Shown one piece after another: positions 32,340 to 40,087 of a DNA stretch of 40,977 nt. Source of the stretch: UMGS1124 sp045541255 (GTDB lineage: Bacteria; Bacillota_I; Bacilli_A; RF39; UBA660); contig JAZQIU010000053.1 of NCBI GenBank assembly GCA_045541255.1, positions 1 to 40,977 on the forward strand, given 5' to 3'. The notes below the pieces were generated by a model that was not told the DNA's origin, did no database searches, and saw only the letters and a program-made list of their open reading frames with translations. Within the stretch, counting starts at the first letter, position 1. Each line of letters starts with the position of its first letter. The translations under genes and the position numbers were made by a program.

Positions 32340-32365
32340 ATTATTAAGTTTTGGGAGGTATATTT

Positions 32366-32803
32366 ATGAAAGTTATATTACTTAAAGATGTTAAGAAACA
32401 AGGTAAGAAAGATGATATTATCGAAGTAAGTGATGGATATGCTAATAATTTTTTAATTAAGAATGGTTTAGCAATAAGATATACTGAAGGTAGTAAAAAT
32501 AAATTGAATTATGAAATTGAAACTAGACAAAAAGAAGAAGATAAAATAGTTGCGGATTTAGAAAAAATCAAAAAAGAATTAGAGAGTAAGAAGATAAGTT
32601 TTACTGTTAAGTCTGGTAAAGATGGTAAAATATTTGGTACTATAAGTAGTAAACAAATAAGTGAAGAATTAAAAAAGATGGGTTACAAAATAGATAAAAA
32701 AACTATAGTTATGGATCATGTGATTGATACTTTAGGAACTCATAAAATAGTTGCTAATGTACATAAACGTGTGTCTATTAATTTAACAATTGTAGTTTGT
32801 TAA
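32366..32803 (+). CDS. rplI: 50S ribosomal protein L9
   Basis: 145 residues. The N-domain KVILLKDVKKQGKKDDIIEV and GYANNFLIKNGLAI is the L9 signature. A long connecting helix and the C-domain (FGTISSKQISEELKKMGYKI) follow. A longer frame begins at 32351, but GGGAGG lies within it, seven bases before ATG 32366. gdpP, often just upstream of rplI in Bacillota, is not here. dnaB follows closely. Confidence 0.96.
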   Translation: MKVILLKDVKKQGKKDDIIEVSDGYANNFLIKNGLAIRYTEGSKNKLNYEIETRQKEEDKIVADLEKIKKELESKKISFTVKSGKDGKIFGTISSKQISEELKKMGYKIDKKTIVMDHVIDTLGTHKIVANVHKRVSINLTIVVC

Positions 32804-32815
32804 GGAGTGACGTTT

Positions 32816-34159
32816 ATGGCAGAAAGAAAGTTGCCACAAAATTTAGATGCCGAAATGGCAATATTAGGTTCATGTTTTTTAAGTAGTTATGCACTAGATA
32901 AAGTATGTGAAGAGGTTACTGAAGATATGTTTTTTAGTGATGCAAATAAAAAAATATTTAGTGCTATATATGAATTACATCAAAATAAAATTCCTTTAGA
33001 TACTACGATGTTAATTAATGAAATAGAAAAACGTGATAATATTAATACTATTGGTGGTGTTGAATATTTAAGTGAAGTTGTAGATTCAGTTATAACTGCA
33101 GCTAATATAGATTATTATATTGAAATAGTAAGAGAAAAAGCATTACGTAGAAAACTTATTGAAGTTAGTACTAGTATCACTACTAGTGCTTTTGATGAAG
33201 ATAGTGAAACAAATGATATAATCGATAATGCTGAAAAGAATATTTTTAGTGTTACACAAGCTAGAAAAGCAGGAGAATTTAAGACTATAAGTGATGTAAT
33301 GAAAACTACACAAGCTCAAATTGAAGATTTGGCTAAAAATGATAAAGAGATTACAGGTATTGCAACAGGTTTTTATGATTTTGATAAATTAACAAGTGGT
33401 TTGCATGCTAATGAACTTATTATTCTTGCAGCTCGTCCTGCAATGGGTAAAACTGCTTTTGGTGTTAATATAGCTGTAAATGCTGCTATAAATTCAAAAA
33501 AGAATGTTGCATTATTTAATCTTGAAATGAGTGCTGAACAACTTGCTATGCGTATGATTAGTGCTCAAGGTGGTATAGAACAAAATAAGTTAAAAACTGG
33601 AAGACTTGAGCATAATGATTGGAAAAAAGTAAATGAGGCTATGAGTGAATTATCTAATACTAATTTATTTATAGAAGATGCTTCTGGTATAACAGTTTCT
33701 GAAATACGTGCTAAATGTAGAAGATTAGCAACACAGGGACCTGGTTTGGGTTTAGTTGTAATTGATTACTTACAGTTAATACAAGGTAGTGCAAAATATG
33801 CTGGTAATAGACAACAAGAAGTTAGTGAGATATCACGTTCTTTAAAAACTATGGCTATGGAATTAAAAGTTCCAGTTATTGCATTAGCACAATTATCTCG
33901 TAGTGTTGAGTTACGTGAAAATAAAAGACCTATAATGAGTGACTTAAGAGAATCAGGTTCTATAGAACAAGATGCTGATATAGTTGCATTCCTTTATAGA
34001 GATGATTATTACAATAAGAGTGCAGCAGAACAAACTAATATAAGTGTTACCGAACTTATTGTTGGAAAACATCGTAATGGTAGTACTGGAACTATTGAAT
34101 TATTATTTGAAAGAAGTATGAGTAACTTTAGAAATTATATTAAAAAAGAAGAAAGTTAG
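32816..34159 (+). CDS. dnaB: Replicative DNA helicase DnaB/DnaC type
   Basis: 447 residues. The N-terminal helical domain (NLDAEMAILGSCF) is followed by the RecA-like motor: Walker A AARPAMGKTAFG, NLEMSAEQLAMRM, Walker B LVVIDYLQLI and SDLRESGSIEQDAD. It unwinds DNA at the fork as a hexamer. A GTG at 32807 is in frame but overlaps AAGGAGTGA; ATG 32816 is preferred. In Bacillus the orthologue is named dnaC. No intein is present. Confidence 0.97.
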   Translation: MAERKLPQNLDAEMAILGSCFLSSYALDKVCEEVTEDMFFSDANKKIFSAIYELHQNKIPLDTTMLINEIEKRDNINTIGGVEYLSEVVDSVITAANIDYYIEIVREKALRRKLIEVSTSITTSAFDEDSETNDIIDNAEKNIFSVTQARKAGEFKTISDVMKTTQAQIEDLAKNDKEITGIATGFYDFDKLTSGLHANELIILAARPAMGKTAFGVNIAVNAAINSKKNVALFNLEMSAEQLAMRMISAQGGIEQNKLKTGRLEHNDWKKVNEAMSELSNTNLFIEDASGITVSEIRAKCRRLATQGPGLGLVVIDYLQLIQGSAKYAGNRQQEVSEISRSLKTMAMELKVPVIALAQLSRSVELRENKRPIMSDLRESGSIEQDADIVAFLYRDDYYNKSAAEQTNISVTELIVGKHRNGSTGTIELLFERSMSNFRNYIKKEES

Positions 34160-34171
34160 GGTGTAATAAAA

Positions 34172-35716
34172 ATGGATACATTTAATAGAATAATGGGGGT
34201 ATCAATTACTATCTTATTAAGTATTATAGTATTCTTTTTTGGTGTTAGAACTAAGTTAGAAGGAAATCCTAATAGTATTTATCAAGTATATTTGAATGGT
34301 GAAAGTATAGGTTTAATTGAGAATAAACAAGATTTATTAGATTTAATTGATAAAGAACAAATAGAAATAAAAAATAAATATAAAGTAGATAAAGTATATC
34401 CACCTAGCGGTTTGGATATACAAGATGTTATTACTTATGATAATAATATCAGTTCAGTAAATGATGTTTATGAAAAAATTAAAGATAAAGAACCTTTTAC
34501 GATAAGTGGGTATGAAGTAACTATTACTTATAAAGAAACTGAAGATATTACAGAGGGCGATGATGCAGAAGCAACTGAGAAACAAGAAACAGAGACAAAA
34601 GAACCAATTGTAATGAATGTACTTAAAAAACAAGATTTTGAAGAAGGTTTTTATGATACTATTGCGGCATTTGTTGGTAGTGAAACGCTAGAAAAATATT
34701 CTAATGGTACACAAGCTGAAATAGTAGAAACTGGAAGTAAAATAGAAAATGTATATTGGAATGAGGATATAAAATTAAAAGAAGCTTATTTAAGTACAGA
34801 AGAGTACATATATACAAATAGTAGTGATGTTAGTAAATATTTATTGTTTGGTACTTTACAAGAAGGTAAGAAATATACAGTTAAAGATGGGGATAATATA
34901 AGTAGTGTTGCAGAAGCTAATAATTTAAACGTAGATGAATTTTTAGTAGCAAATCCAGAATTTACTAGTGCTAATGTATTGTTAACAGCAGGACAGCAAG
35001 TAAATACCGCATTAATTAATCCTATTGTAAATATAGTATATGAAGAAGAGAAGATTGAAGATGTAGAAGTTCCATTTGAAACAGAGTATCAAGATGATGA
35101 TACAATGTATAAGGGAAATAATGAAACTATTCAACAAGGAGAAAATGGCGAAACAAGAGTAACAGAAAAAATTCAATATATTAATGGAGAAATTCAAGGA
35201 CTTTATATAACTAGCAAGCAAGAATTAACTCCTGCAGTTAATAAGATTGTTAAAAGAGGTACAAAAGTAGCTTCAAGTAGTGGTGGTGGATATGAATATT
35301 ATGATGTGCCATTTACTAATGATACTTGGTCTTGGCCAACAATTAGTCCATATGTTATTACAAGTAAATATGGATGGCGTTGGGGTAAAATACATGCAGG
35401 TATAGATATTTCTGGTTGTGGATATAATTCCCCAATATATTCTATAGGTGATGGTATTGTTGTTGAAACGGGATATCATTATTCAATGGGATATTATGTA
35501 TATGTAGCACATGGCAATAATTATTATTCTGTATATATGCATATGTCTAAATATAATGTTAAAAAGGGAGATACATTGAGTAGAGGTCAACAATTAGGTA
35601 AAATGGGTAATAGTGGTTATTCAACTGGTACACATTTACATTTAGGCGTATATCAAGGTTATCCATATGTTGGCGGTAAAGCATTAAATCCATGTAAGAG
35701 TGTGTTCTCATGTTAG
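34172..35716 (+). CDS. Membrane-anchored LysM-G5-M23 peptidoglycan peptidase
   Basis: 514 residues. A single N-terminal membrane segment (~8-25) acts as a signal anchor. A ~200-residue extracellular region comes next, then a LysM motif (YTVKDGDNISSVAEANNLNV, ~235-285). A G5 domain follows (~295-370, VEVPFETEYQDDD to ITSKQELTPAV). The C-terminal M23/LytM metallopeptidase has zinc ligands in HAGIDIS and HLHLGV, plus VAHGNNYYSVYMHMS. It cuts peptide cross-bridges. Its position before walJ is notable because walJ normally follows walRKHI, whose regulon includes wall hydrolases. Overlaps walJ by seven bases. Confidence 0.92.
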   Translation: MDTFNRIMGVSITILLSIIVFFFGVRTKLEGNPNSIYQVYLNGESIGLIENKQDLLDLIDKEQIEIKNKYKVDKVYPPSGLDIQDVITYDNNISSVNDVYEKIKDKEPFTISGYEVTITYKETEDITEGDDAEATEKQETETKEPIVMNVLKKQDFEEGFYDTIAAFVGSETLEKYSNGTQAEIVETGSKIENVYWNEDIKLKEAYLSTEEYIYTNSSDVSKYLLFGTLQEGKKYTVKDGDNISSVAEANNLNVDEFLVANPEFTSANVLLTAGQQVNTALINPIVNIVYEEEKIEDVEVPFETEYQDDDTMYKGNNETIQQGENGETRVTEKIQYINGEIQGLYITSKQELTPAVNKIVKRGTKVASSSGGGYEYYDVPFTNDTWSWPTISPYVITSKYGWRWGKIHAGIDISGCGYNSPIYSIGDGIVVETGYHYSMGYYVYVAHGNNYYSVYMHMSKYNVKKGDTLSRGQQLGKMGNSGYSTGTHLHLGVYQGYPYVGGKALNPCKSVFSC

Positions 35717-36474
35717 TTAGTGTACTAGCTAGTGGTTCGAAAGGCAATTCAACATTAATTAAAACTGATAAATTAAATATATTGATTGATGCGGGTATGA
35801 ATTTAAAGTATTTAAACGATAAATTATCTGAATTAGAGATGTCTATGGATGATATAAATTATTTGTTTTTAACTCATACCCATAACGATCATATTGGTGC
35901 TTTAAAATCAATTGTCAAAAAAAATAGTCCTATAATTTGTATGGGACCTAAAATGTTTTCTGATTTAGATTATTTAAATGATTATGATAATATTATAATT
36001 TTAGTGGATAGTTTAGATTTAGAAGATGTTCATGTTGATTTTATAAAAACAAGTCATGATGCTAGTGAAGCTTTAGGATATATATTTACTAGCAAAAACT
36101 CTTCATTAGTTTATATTACAGATACGGGCTATATTAATAGTAAATATTTTAATAAATTAAGTAATAAAAATATGTATATAATGGAAAGTAATCATGATGT
36201 TGAAATGTTAATGCATGGAAAATATCCAGCATGGTTAAAACAAAGAGTTCTAAGTGATAAGGGACATTTATCAAATCAAGCATCTTCATTTTATTTATCT
36301 AAACTTATAGGTAATAATACAAATTATGTTGTTTTAGCCCATTTGAGTCATGAAAATAATACAGAAGAAATTGCAGTAAATACTTTAAGAGAAACATTAA
36401 AAGATTATGATGTAGAATTTAATAATATTTTTGTTGCTAAACAAGATGAGAAAACGGAGTTATTTGAGATATGA
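35710..36474 (+). CDS. walJ: WalJ/YycJ-type metallo-beta-lactamase fold hydrolase
   Basis: 254 residues. The start LVSVLASGSKGNSTLI and the HxHxDH site THTHNDHIG (~57-64) identify the YycJ/WalJ group of MBL phosphodiesterase-like proteins. Further metal ligands appear in KTSHDASE, ITDTGY and LAHLSHENN. Proposed roles are DNA replication/repair exonuclease and wall-linked functions. It starts inside the M23 gene and its TGA overlaps the rlmH ATG, so three genes are coupled. walR and walK are not in the window. Confidence 0.9.
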   Translation: MLVSVLASGSKGNSTLIKTDKLNILIDAGMNLKYLNDKLSELEMSMDDINYLFLTHTHNDHIGALKSIVKKNSPIICMGPKMFSDLDYLNDYDNIIILVDSLDLEDVHVDFIKTSHDASEALGYIFTSKNSSLVYITDTGYINSKYFNKLSNKNMYIMESNHDVEMLMHGKYPAWLKQRVLSDKGHLSNQASSFYLSKLIGNNTNYVVLAHLSHENNTEEIAVNTLRETLKDYDVEFNNIFVAKQDEKTELFEI

Positions 36475-36905
36475 TTAAAGTTATTTGTGTAGGAAAATTA
36501 AAAGAAAAATATTTAGTAGATTTGGTTAATGATTATGTTAAACGCATTAATAAATATCATAAATTAGAAGTTATAGAAGTTAAAGATAATAATATTAATG
36601 ATGAAGCTTTGGAAATAGAAAAATATATACAACCTAGAGATTTTATTGTGACTATGGAAATTGGTGGTAATAAATTAAATAGTGTAGATTTATCTAAAAA
36701 AATAGATAATTGGTTAATGACATATGGTAATATTACATTTATTATAGGTGGATCAGATGGTATAGATGAATCCATAAGGGAAAAATCTAATTATGCTTTA
36801 TCATTTAGTGATTTAACTTTTCCACATGGTTTATTTAGAGGTTTTTTAGTAGAACAAATATATCGTTCATTTAAGATTTTAAATAACGAATCATATCATA
36901 AGTAA
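36471..36905 (+). CDS. rlmH: 23S rRNA pseudouridine-1915 N3-methyltransferase RlmH
   Basis: 144 residues, a minimal SPOUT methyltransferase. IKVICVGKLKEKYL start, FIIGGSDGIDESI for S-adenosylmethionine binding, and the invariant C-terminal region TFPHGLFRG ... EQIYRSFKILNNESYHK. It methylates pseudouridine in helix 69. Walj-rlmH order is conserved in Bacillota, and the start overlaps walJ by four bases (ATGA). Confidence 0.96.
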   Translation: MIKVICVGKLKEKYLVDLVNDYVKRINKYHKLEVIEVKDNNINDEALEIEKYIQPRDFIVTMEIGGNKLNSVDLSKKIDNWLMTYGNITFIIGGSDGIDESIREKSNYALSFSDLTFPHGLFRGFLVEQIYRSFKILNNESYHK

Positions 36906-36914
36906 GGAGTAGTT

Positions 36915-38105
36915 ATGAATAAAGAAGTAAGGAAAATATTTATTGTTTTAATTTTATATTCTCTAGCTGGAGGTTTCTTTTATAATTTTCAAGAATTATG
37001 GATGGAATCAAATAATTTATCAGTTCAAACAATAGGAACTGTATATAGTATTTGTGCTTTAATATCAGTATCAACGATATTTTTATGTTCAAATTTGATA
37101 AAACAAAATAAATTAAAAAAATTTACGATGTCTTTATTAATAGGAAAAACTTTAATTATTTTAATGTTGTTTTTTCTTAATAATACAGGATTGAATATTT
37201 TGATTAAATTTTTAATAATGATAGATTATGTAATGGATGTTGAAATATATGCTTGTATTTATCCAATGATAACTTTAATAGGTAAAAATAATAAACATTA
37301 TGCTTTACGAGGAATAATATATGAAGTAAGTTATTATACTGCTGTTATATTAACTGTAGTTTTATTAGGTAAGACAGTAGGTTATTTGAAAATTTCTTAT
37401 AATTTATATTGTTTGATAGCGGGTGTTTTATTATTGATTGGTTTTATTGTTCTTATGTATACAAATTTAGAAAAATATTATACTAAATCTAAAGAAGTTA
37501 ATAGTAATGATTTGAATGTAATGACTAAAATGATTAAAAAAATATCAAAAGATAAAATTATAAAAAATTATTTGATGTACTCTTTTACTAATAATATTTC
37601 ATATAATATCTTGTTAGGTTTACTACTTATTATATTTACTAAACATTTAGATTTTGCTGTTACTAATGCAGCAAATTTAAAGATGATATTAGGTTTATCT
37701 TCTTCTATTTTAGGATTTGTAGTTTTATATAAATTTACATTTAAAAATGATTATATAAATTTATCTATTAAGTTTGTAACAAGATTTATATTATATATTT
37801 TAGCTTTTATTACAGGAAGTAAATTAGTTTTTGTAATTGCTTTAATTTTTACTAGAAGTTCATCAGAAAGTTATAATCATATAACATCTGCACCTTATAT
37901 TAATAGAGTAGATTCAAAATATCAATTAGCATTTTGTAATCTTTCTGAAATGGTATCTTATTTAGCCAAGTCTATAGGAACTTTAATTTGTGGTTTAGTA
38001 CTTGCTATAAATATTAGATATAATTTTTTATTAGCTGCTATATTTACAGGTATAGGGATTTGGTATTCGTTTAGAGCATTATATTTAAGAAAAAAAGAGG
38101 TATAA
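36915..38105 (+). CDS. Major facilitator superfamily-like membrane transporter
   Basis: 396 residues with about eleven or twelve predicted membrane helices in two halves, separated by a charged loop near 185-215 (KYYTKSKEVNSNDLNVMTK). The first helices read LYSLAGGFFYNFQELWM and IGTVYSICALISV. The overall plan is MFS, but classical motif A is not clear, so the substrate is unassigned. AAGGAG precedes the ATG. It ends two bases before ung and starts nine after rlmH, so it travels in this operon without obvious functional link. Confidence 0.7.
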   Translation: MNKEVRKIFIVLILYSLAGGFFYNFQELWMESNNLSVQTIGTVYSICALISVSTIFLCSNLIKQNKLKKFTMSLLIGKTLIILMLFFLNNTGLNILIKFLIMIDYVMDVEIYACIYPMITLIGKNNKHYALRGIIYEVSYYTAVILTVVLLGKTVGYLKISYNLYCLIAGVLLLIGFIVLMYTNLEKYYTKSKEVNSNDLNVMTKMIKKISKDKIIKNYLMYSFTNNISYNILLGLLLIIFTKHLDFAVTNAANLKMILGLSSSILGFVVLYKFTFKNDYINLSIKFVTRFILYILAFITGSKLVFVIALIFTRSSSESYNHITSAPYINRVDSKYQLAFCNLSEMVSYLAKSIGTLICGLVLAINIRYNFLLAAIFTGIGIWYSFRALYLRKKEV

Positions 38106-38107
38106 AT

Positions 38108-38770
38108 ATGCATATTGGTAATGATTGGGACATAATTTTAAAAGATATTTTTGAGTCTAATGATTTTAAAGAATTAATTATGAGAGTTAATAAAGAATAT
38201 ATTAAAAGTACTTGTTTTCCTATTAAACAAGAAGTATTTAATGCAATTAAATTAACTCCATACAAAGATGTTAAAGTTGTTATAGTAGGACAAGATCCTT
38301 ATCATGGTGTGGGTGAGGCACATGGGTTATCGTTTAGTGTACTGTGTGAAAAACTTCCTCCTAGTTTACAAAATATATATAAAGAAATGTATGAAGATTT
38401 AGGAATAATGCCTAGTAAAAGTGGAAATTTAACTTGTTGGGCTAAAGAAGGAGTATTACTTTTAAATAGTGTTTTGACAGTTAGAAAAGATAGTCCGGCT
38501 AGTCATAAGGATTTAGGATGGCAAGATTTTACAGATGAATTGATTAGAAGAATAGAACAAAAAGATGAAGTAGTTGTTTACATTCTTTGGGGTAACTTTG
38601 CAAAAAGTAAAAAAGTATTAATAACTAATCCTAACCATTTTGTTATAGAAAGTGCTCATCCGAGTCCTTTTAGTGCTAGATATGGTTTCTTTGGTAGTAA
38701 ACCATTTAGTAGGTGTAATAAAATATTAGTTGATAATGGTGTAAAACCTATAAATTGGGAAGTTAGATAA
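38108..38770 (+). CDS. ung: Uracil-DNA glycosylase, family 1
   Basis: 220 residues. The water-activating loop VVIVGQDPYHGVGEAHGLSF, the uracil-binding LLLNSVLTV, and the HPSPFSAR leucine/minor-groove loop are the family hallmarks. It removes uracil from DNA after cytosine deamination or dUTP misuse. This matters in a genome this rich in A and T. AGAGGT lies eight bases before the ATG, within the end of the MFS-like gene. No classic terminator directly follows; a T-run occurs at 38774-38782. Confidence 0.97.
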   Translation: MHIGNDWDIILKDIFESNDFKELIMRVNKEYIKSTCFPIKQEVFNAIKLTPYKDVKVVIVGQDPYHGVGEAHGLSFSVLCEKLPPSLQNIYKEMYEDLGIMPSKSGNLTCWAKEGVLLLNSVLTVRKDSPASHKDLGWQDFTDELIRRIEQKDEVVVYILWGNFAKSKKVLITNPNHFVIESAHPSPFSARYGFFGSKPFSRCNKILVDNGVKPINWEVR

Positions 38771-38780
38771 CTTTCTTTTT

Positions 38781-38810
38781 TTGATTACTATATATATATT
38801 GTGATAAACT
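38781..38810 (+). promoter_or_regulatory. Promoter of the 38817-38915 RNA
   Basis: TTGATT (38781-38786), 18 bases and TAAACT (38805-38810) preceded by TGTGA (TRTGN), the same -10 block as upstream of dusB. Confidence 0.55.
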
Positions 38811-38816
38811 TAATTT

Positions 38817-38915
38817 AGTAGAGCATTAGGACTAAATGCCTACTTCTGTTTTGAAGTGACATTTATTTTATTAGTACTCACTTGAATACTAATAGAAATA
38901 GATGTCTTTTTATTT
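38817..38915 (+). ncRNA. Predicted small RNA (~97 nt), three hairpins
   Basis: Hairpin 1: GTAG + GCATT (38818-38827, bulged A) with AATGC + CTAC (38835-38843), loop AGGACTA. Hairpin 2: ACTTC/GAAGT around TGTTTT (38842-38857). Hairpin 3 is a terminator with a stem of about 19 pairs, GACATTTATTT... (from 38858) against ...AAATAGATGTC (to 38906), followed by TTTTTATTTT. A promoter sits directly upstream. No start codon with a ribosome site is seen inside. The family is not recognised. Confidence 0.6.
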
Positions 38916-38986
38916 TGTCTGATAGTTAAGTTTTAATAAAATTTAATAATTGTGTAAAGCAGTAATGTAAATTAAATATAAATATA

Positions 38987-39015
38987 TTGAAAAGTAAAAT
39001 GTAAAGTAATATATT
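38987..39015 (+). promoter_or_regulatory. Promoter of the 39022-39103 RNA
   Basis: TTGAAA (38987-38992), exactly 17 bases and TATATT (39010-39015). Confidence 0.55.
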
Positions 39016-39021
39016 TAATGT

Positions 39022-39103
39022 AGCAAGAATAGAGTATTGCTATTAGGGTTGGTTAGTGATAGCACTAATTCGTAGGGAATAACTAAAAGTTATTTCTTTT
39101 TTT
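39022..39103 (+). ncRNA. Second predicted small RNA (~82 nt), three hairpins
   Basis: Hairpin 1: AGCAA (39022-39026) with TTGCT (39037-39041). Hairpin 2: TTAGTG-ATAG-CACTAA (39053-39068), a perfect stem. Hairpin 3: GGAATAACT-AAA-AGTTATTTC (39076-39096) with seven T, an intrinsic terminator. The promoter ends seven bases before the first stem. It lies 41 bases before murB, so it could instead be a terminated leader, but murB has its own -10 at 39114-39122. It shares unpaired ATTAGG with the upstream RNA (38826 and 39042). Confidence 0.5.
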
Positions 39104-39113
39104 GTAATATTAT

Positions 39114-39122
39114 TGATATAAT
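39114..39122 (+). promoter_or_regulatory. Extended -10 promoter of murB
   Basis: TGATATAAT is a consensus -10 with TGN. The -35 region is occupied by the T-run of the preceding terminator and is weak. Confidence 0.5.
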
Positions 39123-39144
39123 TAGATTGTAATGTGGTGATTAT

Positions 39145-40017
39145 ATGAAAAAATATGGTACAGTTTTAGAAAATGTAAGTTTAAAAGATTATAATACTTA
39201 TAAGATAGGAAGAAGAGCAAAATATGTTGTAAAACCTTATAATGTCGAGAATTTAATAAGTTTAATAGAATTTTTAAAAGACGAAAATATTAAATATATA
39301 GTGTTAGGTAAAGGAAGTAATGTAATTTTACCTGATGAAGATTTTGATGGGGTTGTTGTTTTATTGGATAATTTAAATAGTTATGATATAAACAATAATG
39401 TAGTAGATGTTGAAGCTGGTATTCCTCTGGGTAAGTTTATAATGTATATAATAAATAGTAATTTAGGTGGTTTAGAAAATTTATGTGGAATTCCTGGTAC
39501 TTTAGGTGGAGCTATAGTTGGTAATGCTGGTTGTTATGGTAGTCAGATAAGTGATTATCTTATAAGTGTCACTTATTTGGAAGATGGTATTATTAAAACA
39601 CTTTTAAAAGAAGATTGTAAGTTTGGTTATAGAGACAGTATCTTTAAAAAAGATAAAAATAAAATTATTTTAAAGTGCAAATTTAATTTGCTAGAATCTG
39701 ATAAAGAAGAAATGTTAGTGATAGTTAGAGAAAATACTTTAAAAAGAAAAAATAGTCAACCTTTAGAATATCCGAATGCTGGGAGCGTTTTTAGAAATCC
39801 AGAAGGTGTTTCAGCTGGGAAATTAATAGAGGATTTAGGTTTGAAAGATTACAATATTAATGGAGCATATATATCTAATAAACATGCTAATTTTATAATA
39901 AATAAAGGAAATGCTACTAGTGAAGATATTATAAATTTAATAGAATATGTTAAGGGTAAAGTAGATAAAGAGCATGGTATAAAATTAATACTAGAACAAG
40001 AAATTGTTAAGTATTGA
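39145..40017 (+). CDS. murB: UDP-N-acetylenolpyruvoylglucosamine reductase
   Basis: 290 residues. The FAD domain shows VLGKGSNVILPDEDFDG and CGIPGTLGGAIVGNAGCYG. The substrate domain has YRDSIFK and PNAGSVFRNP with the catalytic serine, and a C-terminal EQEI with the acid. It makes UDP-MurNAc, the first committed wall precursor. The length fits the Bacillota type IIa enzyme. GTGGTGA precedes the ATG. It completes the set of envelope genes scattered in the window. Confidence 0.96.
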   Translation: MKKYGTVLENVSLKDYNTYKIGRRAKYVVKPYNVENLISLIEFLKDENIKYIVLGKGSNVILPDEDFDGVVVLLDNLNSYDINNNVVDVEAGIPLGKFIMYIINSNLGGLENLCGIPGTLGGAIVGNAGCYGSQISDYLISVTYLEDGIIKTLLKEDCKFGYRDSIFKKDKNKIILKCKFNLLESDKEEMLVIVRENTLKRKNSQPLEYPNAGSVFRNPEGVSAGKLIEDLGLKDYNINGAYISNKHANFIINKGNATSEDIINLIEYVKGKVDKEHGIKLILEQEIVKY

Positions 40018-40087
40018 TTTTTTTTTGAAAAAATAAAAAAGGAAACACCAAAAATATCACTATATATAAAGTGAAGGGAGAATAATA

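Noticed and set aside
35012..35747. Minus-strand frames opposite the M23 peptidase and walJ
   Set aside because: They shadow well-supported plus-strand domains and lack starts with ribosome sites.
40018..40087. Terminator after murB
   Set aside because: There is a T9 run and an A-rich tract but no GC-containing stem, so I could not support an intrinsic terminator; the next gene may be co-transcribed.
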